Positions 25,680 to 37,122 of a DNA stretch of 64,000 nucleotides are shown here, piece by piece. The notes beneath the pieces were generated by a model, which searched no databases, had not been told where the DNA came from, and saw nothing but the letters and a program-made list of their open reading frames with translations. Position 1 is the first letter of the stretch, and each line of letters begins with the position of its first letter. Source of the DNA: Dendrocalamus latiflorus (taxonomy: Eukaryota; Streptophyta; Magnoliopsida; Poales; Poaceae); contig CM029654.1 of NCBI GenBank assembly GCA_017311315.1, positions 8,091,948 through 8,155,947 on the forward strand, in the 5' to 3' direction. The position numbers and the translations under genes were made by a program.

Positions 25680-26215
25680 TAAATAACTAAAATTCGGAAT
25701 AAAAATAAAATAAAACTAGCAAGTTGATTTCCAAATGAATACCTAAGTAAAATCCCTAAATAAATTTAATTCGGAATAATAATTAAACAAAAATTAGCAA
25801 TTAGATTTGTATACGAATTTCAACAAAAATAACTAAAATTCAGAATAAAAAATAAAATAAAATTAGCAATTTGACTTTGATATGATTTCCATAGTAAAAC
25901 CCCTAAATAACCGAAATTTAGAATAAAAAATAAAATAGAATTAGCAATTTGATTTCGATATGAATTCCAAAGTAAAATCTTTAAATAACAGTAACTCAGA
26001 ATAAAAATTAAGAAAAATAGCAATTGGATTTGTATACAAATTCTAACAAAAAATAATTGAGATCCAAAATAAAGAATAAAAAGAAAATTTGCAATTTGAT
26101 TTCCATAAGAATTTCAAAGTAAAATACCTAAGTAAGTAAAATTTGGAATAAATTAAATAAAATTAGCAATTTGATTTGTATACGAACTCCAATAAAAAAT
26201 AACTAAAATTTTGAA
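25680..26215. repeat. AT-rich minisatellite, about 70-78 bp unit, about 7 copies
   Basis: The core TTAGCAATTTGATTT recurs near 25794, 25863, 25941, 26018, 26089 and 26163. Between cores lie AAATAACTAAAATTCGGAAT-like words. Spacing is 69-78 bp and units differ by substitutions and small indels. Confidence 0.8.
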
Positions 26216-26348
26216 TAAAATAAAAGTCATAACAAGGACAGCACGAATGGTGTTTGAGGAGATCACGAAAGAGTGCAATGGCGTCGATCTGTCCAGCAAG
26301 AAGACATTGACTCATGCAGAAGCGGAGAGCTGAGGTGGTGGCGGCGAG

Positions 26349-26906
26349 TAGGGCTGGACGAAAAACTCGAAGCTCGTTAGCTCGCTCGGCTCGTGGCTGG
26401 CTCGGCTCGGCTCGGCTCGGCTCGTTAGGATAACGAGTCGAGCCGAGCCAAGATTTTAGCTCGTTAGCTATAACGAGCCAACTCGAGCCAGCTCGCGAGC
26501 CGCTCACGAGCCAAACGAGCCATGCTTCCAGGAATTTAGATATGCATATGCTGCTTCCATGGACCTAATTTGTACTCTATTGCATGTGTTAATGTGTAAA
26601 TTTGTACTCTATTGTACCCAAACGAGCCATGCATGTATTAATTTGTACTCTATTGTACCCAAACGAGCCAAACGAGCCTAACGAGCCAAACGAGCCTAAC
26701 GAGCCAAACTTCCATGGATGAATATATGATGGAGATATTTTTTTGCCCTGGCTCACGAGCCAAACGAGCTAACTCGAGCTTTTTGTCGAGCCGAGCCGAG
26801 CTGGCTTTTTAGCTCGTTAGTTATAACGAGCCAGCTCGAGCCAGCTCGTTATCTACCGAGCCAGACCGAGCCGAGCCGAGCCGAGCCAGCTCGTTATCCA
26901 GCCCTA
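26349..26906. mobile_element. hAT-type MITE made of GAGCC words
   Basis: A 558-bp element with inverted ends TAGGGCTGGA...TCCAGCCCTA, flanked by an exact 8-bp duplication GCGGCGAG (26341-26348 and 26907-26914), the hAT signature. The interior is dominated by ACGAGCC/GGCTCGT words on both strands and can fold extensively. It has no coding capacity. Confidence 0.88.
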
Positions 26907-28469
26907 GCGGCGAGGATAAAGACAATATAGTATTGCTGACCTTAGCCGTTCGATGAGGACAATGCTATGCTGCTCACTGAAGCTGTTGAAGAGAAAGACT
27001 AGTGTTTAAGGAGTAAAGGGTTGTGATGATGGATGGTTAGTATCAGCGTTGTTGAAGAAGTCAGTGGCCAAAGAAGCTCGATAATAGGAAACCCTGACAA
27101 AGAGGAGATGAAGTTTTGCATTGAAGATGACATATAGACGATATGCAGCCATCGGGTACCTAGGAGTGTGCCATCGTTGGCGATAAGCACAGCGTCACCC
27201 GCAACGGCAAGAAGATTCTCCATATTATTAGATAGCGATTAAAGCAGACAAGTTGACATTAATGAGGAAGCCACAACATTGAGTTGACCAATGTTGAAGA
27301 AGAAGAGTGACTGACATGGGAGAAAAAGACATCAAGCACGTACAACATCATGCATGTGTATATACATGCATGCATCTGCACATATAGAAACATGAGCGTA
27401 CAGAAGAAGAGCAAAAAGCTCGGAGTAGAGATGGCGCAGCTAAAGGGAATAGGCTCAGGGCTACCTAAGAGAGTGACAGGTGTCCCCATTAGGGATCGGC
27501 GACGGTTGCACGTGTATGCGTGTTTGATGTCGCAACAGTCAGCATTAAACAATAATTAAAGAAAAGTAGAAGATAACTATGTGATAGAGTATTACATTGG
27601 AAGGGGTAACAACTGAAAGGGATCGATCAATAAGTAGACTTGATGTTGAAGGTTGATCAAGAGATAGAAGACACACGGTTCGATGGGGTAACCGACGTGT
27701 AAGGGAAGATAAGTTCAAAGTGGTCGACCATGATGCATCGATGTATACGTGAGTAAGGTACTCTAATATATGTCAATTAATAAGATAATTTGTTGCATAC
27801 ATAATTAATGTAATGCTTGAGATTAAATAGAGATACATGTGCATACATATATTTTGAGAAAAAAGTAACTAATAAAGGAAGAATAGAAGCATGCAACTAT
27901 ATAATCCATGCATGATGGAGAGTAGTTACATTTACAAGAACCCCAACAACTTATTATGCTCAATAATCTTCTTCCATCAAAGCTCATACATCAATTATGT
28001 TCCTCAAGTTACATTTTCCTTCAAGTTTCTATTATCATTTCCAATATTTATAATGTCTTAAAAATCTAAATAACCTATAATATATGTAAATATATTCTCA
28101 CATATCTAAGTTATATAATTTAATACTATAAACTTTAAAACAAATCTAACCGCACCATCATGCTAGTTTTATATGGGGATACAAAAAGAATACTATTCCG
28201 TACCATTGTGCTGGCCCGGAGCGGACACAAACGATCCTTCCGTCTTCATCATCAAAAATCGGATCACAAATCAACAAAAAAAGATCTATATTTAAAACAT
28301 TTTTCTAGCATTAAGAAAGAAAAGGTTTTCTTTTTTTAAAAAAATGAACCTTGGAAATCTATGCACTACATCCATTCTGCAAATTAGCAATCCCTCATCA
28401 AAATTCATTCAAGACTCAGGCCAATCAGCTGGTGAAATAGCTCCCTATTCCCAAAAGATAGGCATTTCG

Positions 28470-28492
28470 CCCCCCCCCCCCCCCCCCCCCCC
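28470..28492. repeat. C23 homopolymer
   Basis: An uninterrupted run of 23 Cs in intron 2 of the DPB2 remnant. Length in the assembly may be unreliable. Confidence 0.9.
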
Positions 28493-29060
28493 GACCGTCA
28501 CCTTCCAAAACGCCGACTTCAGCATTCAAGTTGGAAATTAGCAATTTTCAACCACCATTCAACAGTGAAGCGCCAAAAACAAAGAGCAATTTCTCAAGAC
28601 CCCAGGCCCAATTGCCTAGATCTACAAGGAAGCAGCGGCACCCACTTACTCGTAGAACACTTTCTTGATTGGATCGTAGTGGAACCGCGGCACGACGAAC
28701 GCGTCCACTACCCGAAGCGCCGACCGAGCGCTGGTGGCCACCGGTGATGCCGCGTCGACCGCCTCCCCCGCCTCGACGAGCAGCGCCATGACGCGCCGGA
28801 CTTCGTCCCGGTCCAGGATCGACGACTGCACTGCACGCACTCACACAGGATCACAAACATAAAACGAAGCCACAAAGAGGAGAGGAGGCAACGCCGTGTA
28901 GACCTAGGGCACAGAGAGAGACAGAGAGAGAGAGTAGTTATGCGGTTCCTTGTCGAGGAGGTCGAGGGCGTCATCGTCGGCGTCGGGGAAGCGAGAGAGG
29001 AAGCGGCAGCTGATACTTGCGCTGCAGCTTCTTGCGCGTGGCCGCCGACGGCACCGCCAT

Positions 29061-30424
29061 GGGAGAGGGGGGAGACGCGAGCGGGGAGCATATGTGGCGG
29101 GAAAGAAGGGTTGGGTCTGGGGAAGTGGCGGGACAAATTTGTCATGGTGGTGGCGCCCAGCGTCCTGGGCTCAAGAGAAACGGCTTCGATGTCGAAGCCA
29201 CTCTAAAAATCCAAAAGAATAGGGTTAATATCGCAGCGCTCTAGGCCCATCCTCTTGTTGGTGGTTTGGGCCGTGAAGATAGTAGATATAGTTTAGGCCT
29301 AATGTTGCCTTTGGGATAATTCAGGGCCCATGTAAAAGCACAATTAATGGGCTTTTCAGTTAGGCCTGTGACATATCCAAGTGAAGAAAATGGAGCACAT
29401 CTGCAGATCCGATACATGTGTACTACTTGGAGTTGAGCTGAGGCCTGGCTGCTTTGAGTGACAGATATTTCTTGGCACAGATGACGCCATGATGGGACTA
29501 AAGATTCCATCTGTCTGGCCTTTTAAAAATTTCAAAATCCATTGGATGTGTTGGATGACAAATGGAAAAAGGAGGCTAGGATTCTATACGGCCTGCTTAT
29601 CAAAACAGTTTTGCGTGGACTTCCACTCGTATTGATACCGTCACTCTGGTCCCAGGCTTGGCTTTTAACACAGAAAAGTCAAACGGACTACATAATTTCC
29701 ATAAAATTCCCATTTGCTATAGAAAACATGTTCGGCTCCGCTGCCCATCGCAGCAGCTACTTCTGGGTATGCCCCAGATAATCCATTTTTTCGGAGCATG
29801 AGTCGCTGCCGACACATCATCCTTTCTCAATAGACGGTACACGCTGAAGGCAGCGCATGCCGGCAAGTGTAGCACATGCGAGATCCTCTGCGCTATCACC
29901 TGAAGCGTACATGCCCGCTTTATTATTGGAGAATAAAAGGCCTGATCCTTCCCGAAAAAGCTTAGCGATTTTGTCCTAATCCACTTGTCCTGAAAATTAC
30001 GAACGCTTTTTGCTCCGGAACTTTGATCGATCTGGCTTAACGCCGATAGGAAAATCGCGAAATTTGCGTAAATAAAGTTGAAGAAGATGACACGTAGCGA
30101 CCGAGCGCGCGCATGGAATTTCTTCTCTTCTTCCTAGCGAAACACCGCACCATCACTTGACCCACCTCAGGCCGCTCGCCGCGCCGACGCGTGCCCGCGG
30201 TAGCGCGCATACGTGTGCGACGCCGCGCTGAATGGCCGCACGGAGCCCGGAGCCGGCGCCCGCTCCTCTCCCAAATCCACGTCCCCGTCGCGCCGGGCCC
30301 CAACCGACGTCGCGCACACGCCGCTCTCCACTTGCCCCTGTCCCCTGCTTTCCCCTCGATCAATCGGACTCCCTCCGCGCGGCCGTCGGTGTCGGGGAAC
30401 CGCCCCGCCGGCGAAAGCGGAAAG
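29061..30424. other. Intergenic between DPB2 remnant and GAD cluster
   Basis: Divergent upstream region of the minus-strand DPB2 remnant and the plus-strand GAD pieces. 30190-30424 is GC-rich and looks like former promoter and 5' UTR of the GAD exon-1 fragment. I see no gene of its own. A frame at 29542-29781 shows no domain. Confidence 0.4.
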
Positions 30425-30532
30425 ATGGTAGTTAGCGTGGCCGCGACCGGCTCGCACAGAGCCGAGCCGCTACACTCGGCCTTCTTCACCTCCCGCTACG
30501 TCCGCGACCCACTCCCCGCTCAGCCCACTATT
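30425..30532 (+). pseudogene. GAD: Orphan first exon of a second glutamate decarboxylase
   Basis: From ATG 30425 the frame reads MVVSVAATGSHRAEPLHSAF then FTSRYVRDPLP. This parallels exon 1 of the intact GAD 980 bp downstream (MVLSHASSSRDDPVHC then TFASRYVREELPR). The S/T-F..RYVR.xLP block is typical of plant GAD N-termini. There is no splice donor where the family has one. A MITE begins at 30533, and no further GAD exon lies before 31405. I infer a tandem duplicate reduced to one exon, or an alternative first exon that has lost its donor. Confidence 0.72.
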
Positions 30533-31016
30533 GGGCGTTTGGTTGCCCGGTTGCTTCCCAGATGCAAGTTTCAGTTGTTTGGTTGCCCGCATCGAGGTCT
30601 GAACCTGGCTCTCCAGATGCAAAAGGCAGCTCAGAGCATTGCTCTCGAGATATGGATTTCATTTGCGTTTCTGGCGAGCCAGGCTCGCATGGTGCAGCAC
30701 AGGGTTCTGTTAACGATACTATTAACATGTATTAAGTGATATTAGTGTATTTTAAAATAGATCAAGATATTAAAAGTAAAATTGAAACTATTAGAGTGCA
30801 CTTACACAAGTTAAATATTATAAGATCACTTGTTTTTTTATTTTTATTTCATGCGATACGGCTTCATGCAGGCAACCAAACGCTGTCTCTTCTTAGCCAG
30901 GCTCTATACGTACAGACAACCAAACAGCAATAGCTTGCATCTCTACAACCTGTCCTACGAGAACTTGGTTCCCAGATGCGAGCCAGGCTCCACTCACCAA
31001 CGAACCAAACGCGCCC
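30533..31016. mobile_element. MITE-like element with GGGCG(CG)TTTGGTT termini
   Basis: The left end GGGCGTTTGGTTGCC and the reverse complement of the right end, GGGCGCGTTTGGTTCG, form an imperfect terminal inverted repeat. Internal words (CCAGATGC, GAGCCAGGCTC, GCAACCAAAC) recur in both orientations. Such ends are common in grass MITEs. The target duplication is unclear (TAT on both sides is possible), so the superfamily is not assigned. Confidence 0.6.
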
Positions 31017-31404
31017 TATGCTACTACAAGTAGTAGCAACGGTTACTTCTTTTCCACTTATGATTTATATCATATATCTTCTCACAAATAAATGATAGGG
31101 ACAATTTCTTCATCACTATTTTAAAGTGATTCATCGAATAATTTTTAAAATAATTTATTGATATTTAATTTATCTATATAAATATTTAGATTAAGATAAA
31201 AATTATAAACTATAATCATAAACAATATCCTTCCATTATTAGTAGCACCGCATAAGAACCCACCCGAACCACCGCCACGCCTTCCATTATTAGAAGCACC
31301 AAATTAGCACGCCAACCGAGCCCCACGGGAACCCGGCCTTTCTGCCCGTCGCGTGCAGGGGAGCCGCTGTAGTGTGTGAGGGCTGAGGAGGAGGAGCGGC
31401 GGCC

Positions 31405-34400
31405 ATGGTGCTCTCGCACGCGAGCTCCAGCCGGGACGATCCCGTGCACTGCACCTTCGCGTCGCGCTACGTCCGCGAGGAACTGCCGCGGTGACGATCG
31501 ACCGGCCGCGACTCTACCGGCCACACTGCGATCGGGCGAGTGTTGCTGATTCGGTGGGTGTTATTTGGCTGCAGGTTCCGGATGCCGGAGCGGTCGATCC
31601 CGCGGGAGGCGGCGTACCAGATCATCAACGACGAGCTGATGCTGGACGGCAACCCGCGGCTGAACCTGGCGTCGTTCGTCACCACGTGGATGGAGCCCGA
31701 GTGCGACAAGCTCATCATGGGATCCATCAACAAGAACTACGTCGACATGGACGAGTACCCTGTCACCACCGAGCTCCAGGTCCGAACCATGGGATCATCG
31801 CTTCTCAGCTTTCGAGCATGTCACTTAGTATCTACCAAACGGGAGTATGGGACAAGTCCCAACATCTTCATATATTCAAGGGGGTATTTTTAGGACATGA
31901 CTTTCCAAGAATAGAAGTATCTCAAGTCACAACGTTTGGGGGTTCTGGCACAAAAAATCTTCCCTGATCTACCAGCAATGATTTTTAACAAATATCATAT
32001 TTGATTGAAACTTTGGAGGTCTCACTGGTAAAGAGAATTTCACAAGATGAATCAGGTGCATACATGGTAGACATGATTTTCTGGGCAAGCTAGAAAACTG
32101 ATTGGAAAAAGGTATCCATCAGGATGCAGAGCTGCGGACTACCTGATGTTGCTTACTGTCGGAACCTGAACATGGTTAATCCACACTATGAAAATTTTTC
32201 AGTGTGGACAAAAGGAATGTCGAAAGTTTCAATTTCTTGTGTATTACATGATAAATGTTGCTGTGCACAGGAAGCATACATGTTATCACAATCACTACCT
32301 CACATGATAAAATTGCGCTACCACAAGCACCATGCGGTCTCTTCACTTTTACACTTCTAGCATGAATTTGGTACGCTTGATCCATCGACTGTTTTATGGT
32401 CCACTGTGGCACAGTCCACGAAGTCTCCTTGAAATCAGCATTTGCTGACTGTATATAGAGCAATAATATTAACCACCAAGCTGGTTGGCTTCAACAACGG
32501 ACAGATGATAGCGGTTCATTCCAAATAGTTGGGTTGTGGATTAGTTACAACAAGGATGGTTTTTAGGTGTGTTTAGACTTGTCTAGGTTAGTAACTAATT
32601 ATGCTGGACAGTATTCAGCAAGTTGCTGATCACAACAGCAAACACTTTTGACTGAATGTAGATATCAACTTATTTAAAATTTTCCCTTGTATTCAAATCA
32701 CAAAAATTGAAGATTTAACTATACCAGCAGGGAATTGGAATAGCCACCCCCTGTGGTGTAACCATTTTGATACTGTTTACAACCACTAATACAGAGAGAA
32801 AAGTAATGTGATTTTTCATAGTTCCCTTATCAGTTAATTATACACACACATCCCCCATGCATAACATTTTACAAAACCTTATTTTGTTTGTAGTTGAAAA
32901 CTGAGCTGTATTAACACATTGTTAGTCAGCGTTGAATATATTTATTATTAAAAGGTAAACCTACCGGCTATTTATTGACTTTCAGCAGGAAATACTTTTT
33001 CATTATGTGCCTGCTTGTTCCTTGTTTATATACTGCTATTTTTTGTTATTGAATTGATCATTACATTCCGTTGCATTGTGCATTTGCTTATTACGTGTTT
33101 GTACTTTGGCAGAACCGTTGCGTAAATATGATAGCTCACCTGTTCAATGGACCAATTAAGGAGGATGAGACAGCTATTGGAGTTGGAACAGTGGGATCCT
33201 CAGAAGCAATTATGCTTGCAGGTTTGGCATTCAAGAGGAAGTGGCAAAATAAAAGGAAGGAGCAGGGGAAGCCATGTGACAAACCCAACATTGTTACTGG
33301 CGCTAATGTTCAGGTATTTGTTGTTGATTGTCAGGTGAAATGTTCAGATCTTAACCATTGTAAGTACCTGAAAGAGGCCTCAGGTAATTTCTCATGTTCC
33401 TAGGTTTGCTGGGAGAAATTCGCAAGATATTTTGAAGTAGAATTGAAGGAGGTTAAGTTATGTGAAGGATATTATGTTATGGATCCTGTGAAGGCTGTTG
33501 AAATGGTGGATGAGAACACTGTATGTGTTGCAGCCATCTTGGGCTCTACTCTCACTGGAGAGTTTGAAGATGTTAAGTTATTGAACAATCTTCTTATGGA
33601 AAAGAACAAGGAAACTGGGTATGCGTTTTATCTGTAGTTAAATCAATTATCTCCTCAATGCAACCATAATAGTTTATTATTCTAGTTGCATCGATTTATG
33701 TATGCTTTGGGTTCTCTGTGGAGGCCGATCATTATGAATAGGTAAAGTAGCAAATCATGTTGACTTCTTCTGACCAGACTGCATAGCTACTCACTACTTG
33801 AATTGCTCACTGCCTGTTCGCCAGCTCTATATGCAAAAATGGTTATGTTCAAATTGCTGATGTATTCCTGAAAATGAAATCACCCTGAAAATTATTGCTG
33901 CAAAACAGAGCAATGAAACACAGTTAGCATAAATTGGCTCCAGCTTCTTTCAAGACATTTACCCTTATACATACGATCCAGGTGGGATGTGCCAATCCAC
34001 GTTGATGCTGCAAGTGGAGGATTTATAGCTCCTTTTCTTTACCCTGAGCTTGAATGGGACTTCAGGCTACCACTGGTGAAGAGTATCAATGTTAGCGGGC
34101 ACAAGTATGGCCTTGTGTATGCTGGTGTTGGTTGGGTCATTTGGCGGAGCAAAGAGGATTTGCCTGAAGAACTCATTTTCCATATAAACTATCTAGGGAC
34201 AGATCAGCCCACATTCACGCTAAACTTCTCCAAAGGTTAGCATTGTGTTACAGTTCATCACTTCATCATGATGCTTTTATTCTTTGTTGTGTTACAAGAA
34301 ACTAAGTGCATGCATCGTATTTTTGTGCAGGTTCCAGTCAGATAATTGCACAATACTATCAGCTGATACGCCTAGGCTTCGAGGTACCTGCCCCAGTTTT

Positions 34401-35007
34401 CATTCTATTCTTCCCTGCAGTGTGCAGACTGCGAAATATTTGGAGTCCGACCTAATTTCCTCATGTGCAAGTTATAAACATGATTGACGGATGCAATACT
34501 CAGTCACTAAGAACCGTTACCTTTCTGCAGGGATACAAGGACATCATGGAAACTTGCAACGAGAATGCAGCGATACTGAGGGAAGGCATAGAGGCGACCG
34601 GTCGATTCGACATTCTCTCGAAGGAGACCGGCGTGCCCTTGGTTGCTTTCTCGCTCAAGGACAGCACCGGATTCACCGTGTTCGACATCTCTGAGAACCT
34701 GAGGAGGTTCGGCTGGATCGTGCCGGCCTACACCATGCCTCCGAACGCTGAGCACGTGTCCGTCCTTCGCGTCGTCATCAGGGAGGACTTCAGCCGAAGC
34801 CTCGCCGAGCGGCTCGTCTCCGACATCAAGAAGATCCTGCAGGAGCTGGATGCGCACGCAGCCCACGTCGTAAAGATCACCAGCGCCACAGCCACGCAAT
34901 CAGGTGACGTTGGTGTAGTGGCAAAGAAGAGCGCCCTGGAGATCGAGAGGGAGATCACTACGTACTGGAGGAACCTGGTGAAGAAGAAGAAGACCGGAGT
35001 CTGCTGA
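31405..35007 (+). CDS. GAD: Glutamate decarboxylase, seven exons, complete
   Basis: GAD converts L-glutamate to GABA and CO2 using pyridoxal phosphate, in the cytosol. Exons: 31405-31490, 31575-31779, 33113-33313, 33404-33618, 33982-34235, 34331-34383 and 34531-35007. All junctions are GT-AG with matching phases, giving 496 residues, normal for plant GAD. Landmarks: AAYQIINDELMLDGNPRLNL, VGTVGSSEAIMLAGLAFKRK, HVDAASGGFIAPF, and SINVSGHKYGLVYAG, whose lysine carries PLP. The C-terminus ends with a tryptophan followed by a basic cluster (TYWRNLVKKKKTGVC). This is the layout of the plant calmodulin-binding autoinhibitory tail, so regulation by Ca2+/calmodulin is expected from family knowledge. 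A TATA-like TCTATATAAAT lies near 31174. I see no lesions. Start chosen because it gives the N-terminal S/T-F-A-S-R-Y-V block. Confidence 0.96.
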
Positions 35008-35359
35008 TGTGAAAGGCATGCGAGACGCCACCTTGACACCTTCACTTCTGTCTACGTATCTATATGTGAACTGTGTGAATACCTGCTTCCTCCGTGCTCG
35101 AATTCCACTCCCTTTCGGCTTGCTAGATATCGGTATGCCGGGTCTGTACAGGTCTACAGGACACCTCTCGGGTTTATGTATTTGTTGTATCCTTAGTTGT
35201 TACATTCGAAATGGTGTATTCTGCGGCATCCGCCGTTGCGATCTGGTCGTTTCTGTCTAGGTGGCACTGTTCAGAACAAGAATAAGGTATGATAGCTTGT
35301 GCCTGGGCTTGGCACCTTATAAATGCTGAGTGTGTAGTATACTGCCATACTGGTACATA
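35008..35359. other. 3' flank of GAD
   Basis: 3' UTR and downstream sequence, ending at the Helitron-like terminus at 35360. No other feature seen. Confidence 0.5.
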
Positions 35360-36499
35360 CTAGTAGTGTGTCCGTGCTAACGCTACGGTAAAATACAAAA
35401 CAAGATAAAATTTGTAAAAAATAAAACGAACAATCAGATTCACTAAGATTCACGTCTCATATATCGTATAACCAAATATTTTTGTCACATAATGAATATC
35501 ACATAAATTGATATCATTGTCTCCTTTTCAGAGCAAGGTAGATGATCCCTTCTATGCCAAACCAAAATGCATAACATTGACTTACACAGTGGAGAAGGTT
35601 GGAATAAATAGCGTTGACAAATACGCATATGTGCGCGCGGGAGAGAGAACCATACTTTGAGACAACGAATATGAAACCATTTACCTTGACCTATGAAAGT
35701 GGCAATACGAAGAAAATAAACATCATATCAAAGTGGCGATCCCAAGTACTCAGCCCCATCCTTCTCATCCTTCTTGCCAATGCTCTTCAGGCACCAAAAT
35801 TGCATATTCTGCAACAAGCACCAGTAACAATACACAAATCAAGAAGAAAAATAGTGTGATGGTTCATTCAGAAATCAGACATCAACATGGAATCACATTG
35901 GCTCAAAATTATTTTTTTATACCACACAGTAGTGTCTTCCTTGAGGGATCTCATTAAAATGGGCCTGCAATTCAGTAACACATTTTCGTTCAGCTACTCA
36001 TCAAACATATTGTTCAGACCTTGATGTTATTGCCGGTGTTACCTTCTTAGTTTCTTACTCCAGAAAAAATAGTTGTGGTTCTCAGTTTCTTACTCTAGAG
36101 AAAAAGTTGTGGTTCTTTTGACTGCCCAGTGGAACAAAATGGTGAGTTGGTGACCAATGCAAGGTAGGTTCCATTGACGATTCTTGTAGCAAAAATCTCA
36201 TTCAGTTTCCACCCATCCTGTCTTCGCTTCATGCTTCAGATATAACCCATATAAGAAAGTAAGCAAAAAAAATTTAAAAAATTAGCATAACTATACAACA
36301 TACATAATAACCGCATTAAAATTGTGGTCACAAAAGTTTAACTGAGACGCCAAAATAACTAATGCCATGTTATTTACCTTTTCCTTATGAGCAGATCTAC
36401 TCAGATGTGCTTCAGAACTGAAACATTGTACAACTGAAATCACCCACTGAAATAGAATAAACCATTAGTCATTTCTGCAATCCAGAATGCTTGAAATAA

Positions 36500-36990
36500 C
36501 ATGACCACTCGCCAAAATAACTCTTTTGACCTGACACCATGTCAAGCTCCTCCTTTTCACAACATATTTATTCCACCATTTTAGAATCTGAAGTACAACA
36601 ATTGTGCGTCGAGGCCGTGGCAGAGCCTGACACCTTGGGCGCCAGCGCTCCAAGGCCGCAGCAGCGCCCGCCTCTTTGCAGGAAGAGGCTGGGCAGAGCC
36701 AGGCTAGTGCCGAGGTGGTCGCAGTGTCGTGGTCAGCGGGGTGGAGCTGGAACCACGGATGCTGGCACAGCACTGGCCGGAAAGAAGTGGCAATCGATCT
36801 GCTAACGCTAAAAGCCAGCTTGCCGCAGGTAACTGAGCATTATGGGGGCAATGTACCTTTATCTTCTCTTGAATCCTTGCCCTTGCCTCTTGATTATCTG
36901 ACACTTCCTCAATCTCTATTGAAGCTACGGATGCCAGTGCAAGCTAACCAACATAATCTTCAAAATCGGAAACAATCATCTAGAGTCTTG
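36500..36990 (-). pseudogene. Unidentified exon-like scraps in the Helitron-like region
   Basis: A minus-strand exon-like stretch (about 36860-36920) bounded by AG and GT encodes EEVSDNQEARARIQEKIK. A GC-rich segment follows at about 36590-36790. I do not recognise the source gene. Base composition differs from the AT-rich surroundings, consistent with captured host sequence. Could also be chance. Confidence 0.3.
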
Positions 36991-37122
36991 AAAAAAATCT
37001 GCATCAGCTCTCATAGGCCATCCTAATCGGAAACAATCTCTTGATCTGAGAAGCAATGCAAAAATAATTGCATGGGTTTCCTAAAAAAGGCTCACAAAAT
37101 TGTAAGGAAAATAACAAATCTA

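Larger units (their letters stand above)
25079..28649 (-). other. Large intron 2 of DPB2 remnant
   Basis: This 3.6-kb intron separates the two exons ending at 28650 and starting at 25078. It holds an AT-rich minisatellite (25680-26215), a hAT MITE (26349-26906), a C23 tract (28470-28492) and unidentified sequence. A minus-strand frame at 26999-27223 (MENLLAVAGDAVLIANDGT) vaguely resembles a retrotransposon protease flank and may be a TE scrap. Nothing else in 26915-28340 could be assigned. Confidence 0.5.
16901..29060 (-). pseudogene. DPB2: DNA polymerase epsilon subunit B (DPB2), decaying 13-exon copy
   Basis: Subunit B is the second, structural subunit of the leading-strand replicase. In minus order I read exons at 29060-about 28940, 28825-28650, 25078-24925, 24744-about 24597, 24318-24241, 24158-24054, 23965-23885, 23796-23663, 18808-18714, 18420-18329, 17551-17437, 17363-17253 and 17046-16901. 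Diagnostic blocks: ALYRDRYQVLLQRLAHDKYF, GFFVENTVIVAEGELLSNG, VVPSLFVFMGNFCSRP, EHSRFLFIPGPDDA, FYTPEIVFFRQDLLYRM, HQSHLCPLPL, GVTCFNPGS. Lesions: exon 1 lost an internal piece and has no GT donor; exon 4 holds a 15-G run and no donor; the exon 5 acceptor is altered; in-frame TGA at 24114-24116 and 23900-23902; a small frame-breaking deletion in exon 10; the donor after 17437 reads AT; a one-base deletion shifts the last exon. A Copia element sits in intron 8. Identification is strong. Lesions are inferred against remembered family sequence, but the stops are read directly. Confidence 0.9.

Noticed and set aside
30037..30489. 150-codon minus-strand Arg-rich frame
   Set aside because: GC-rich leader of the orphan GAD exon read backwards. 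No domain.
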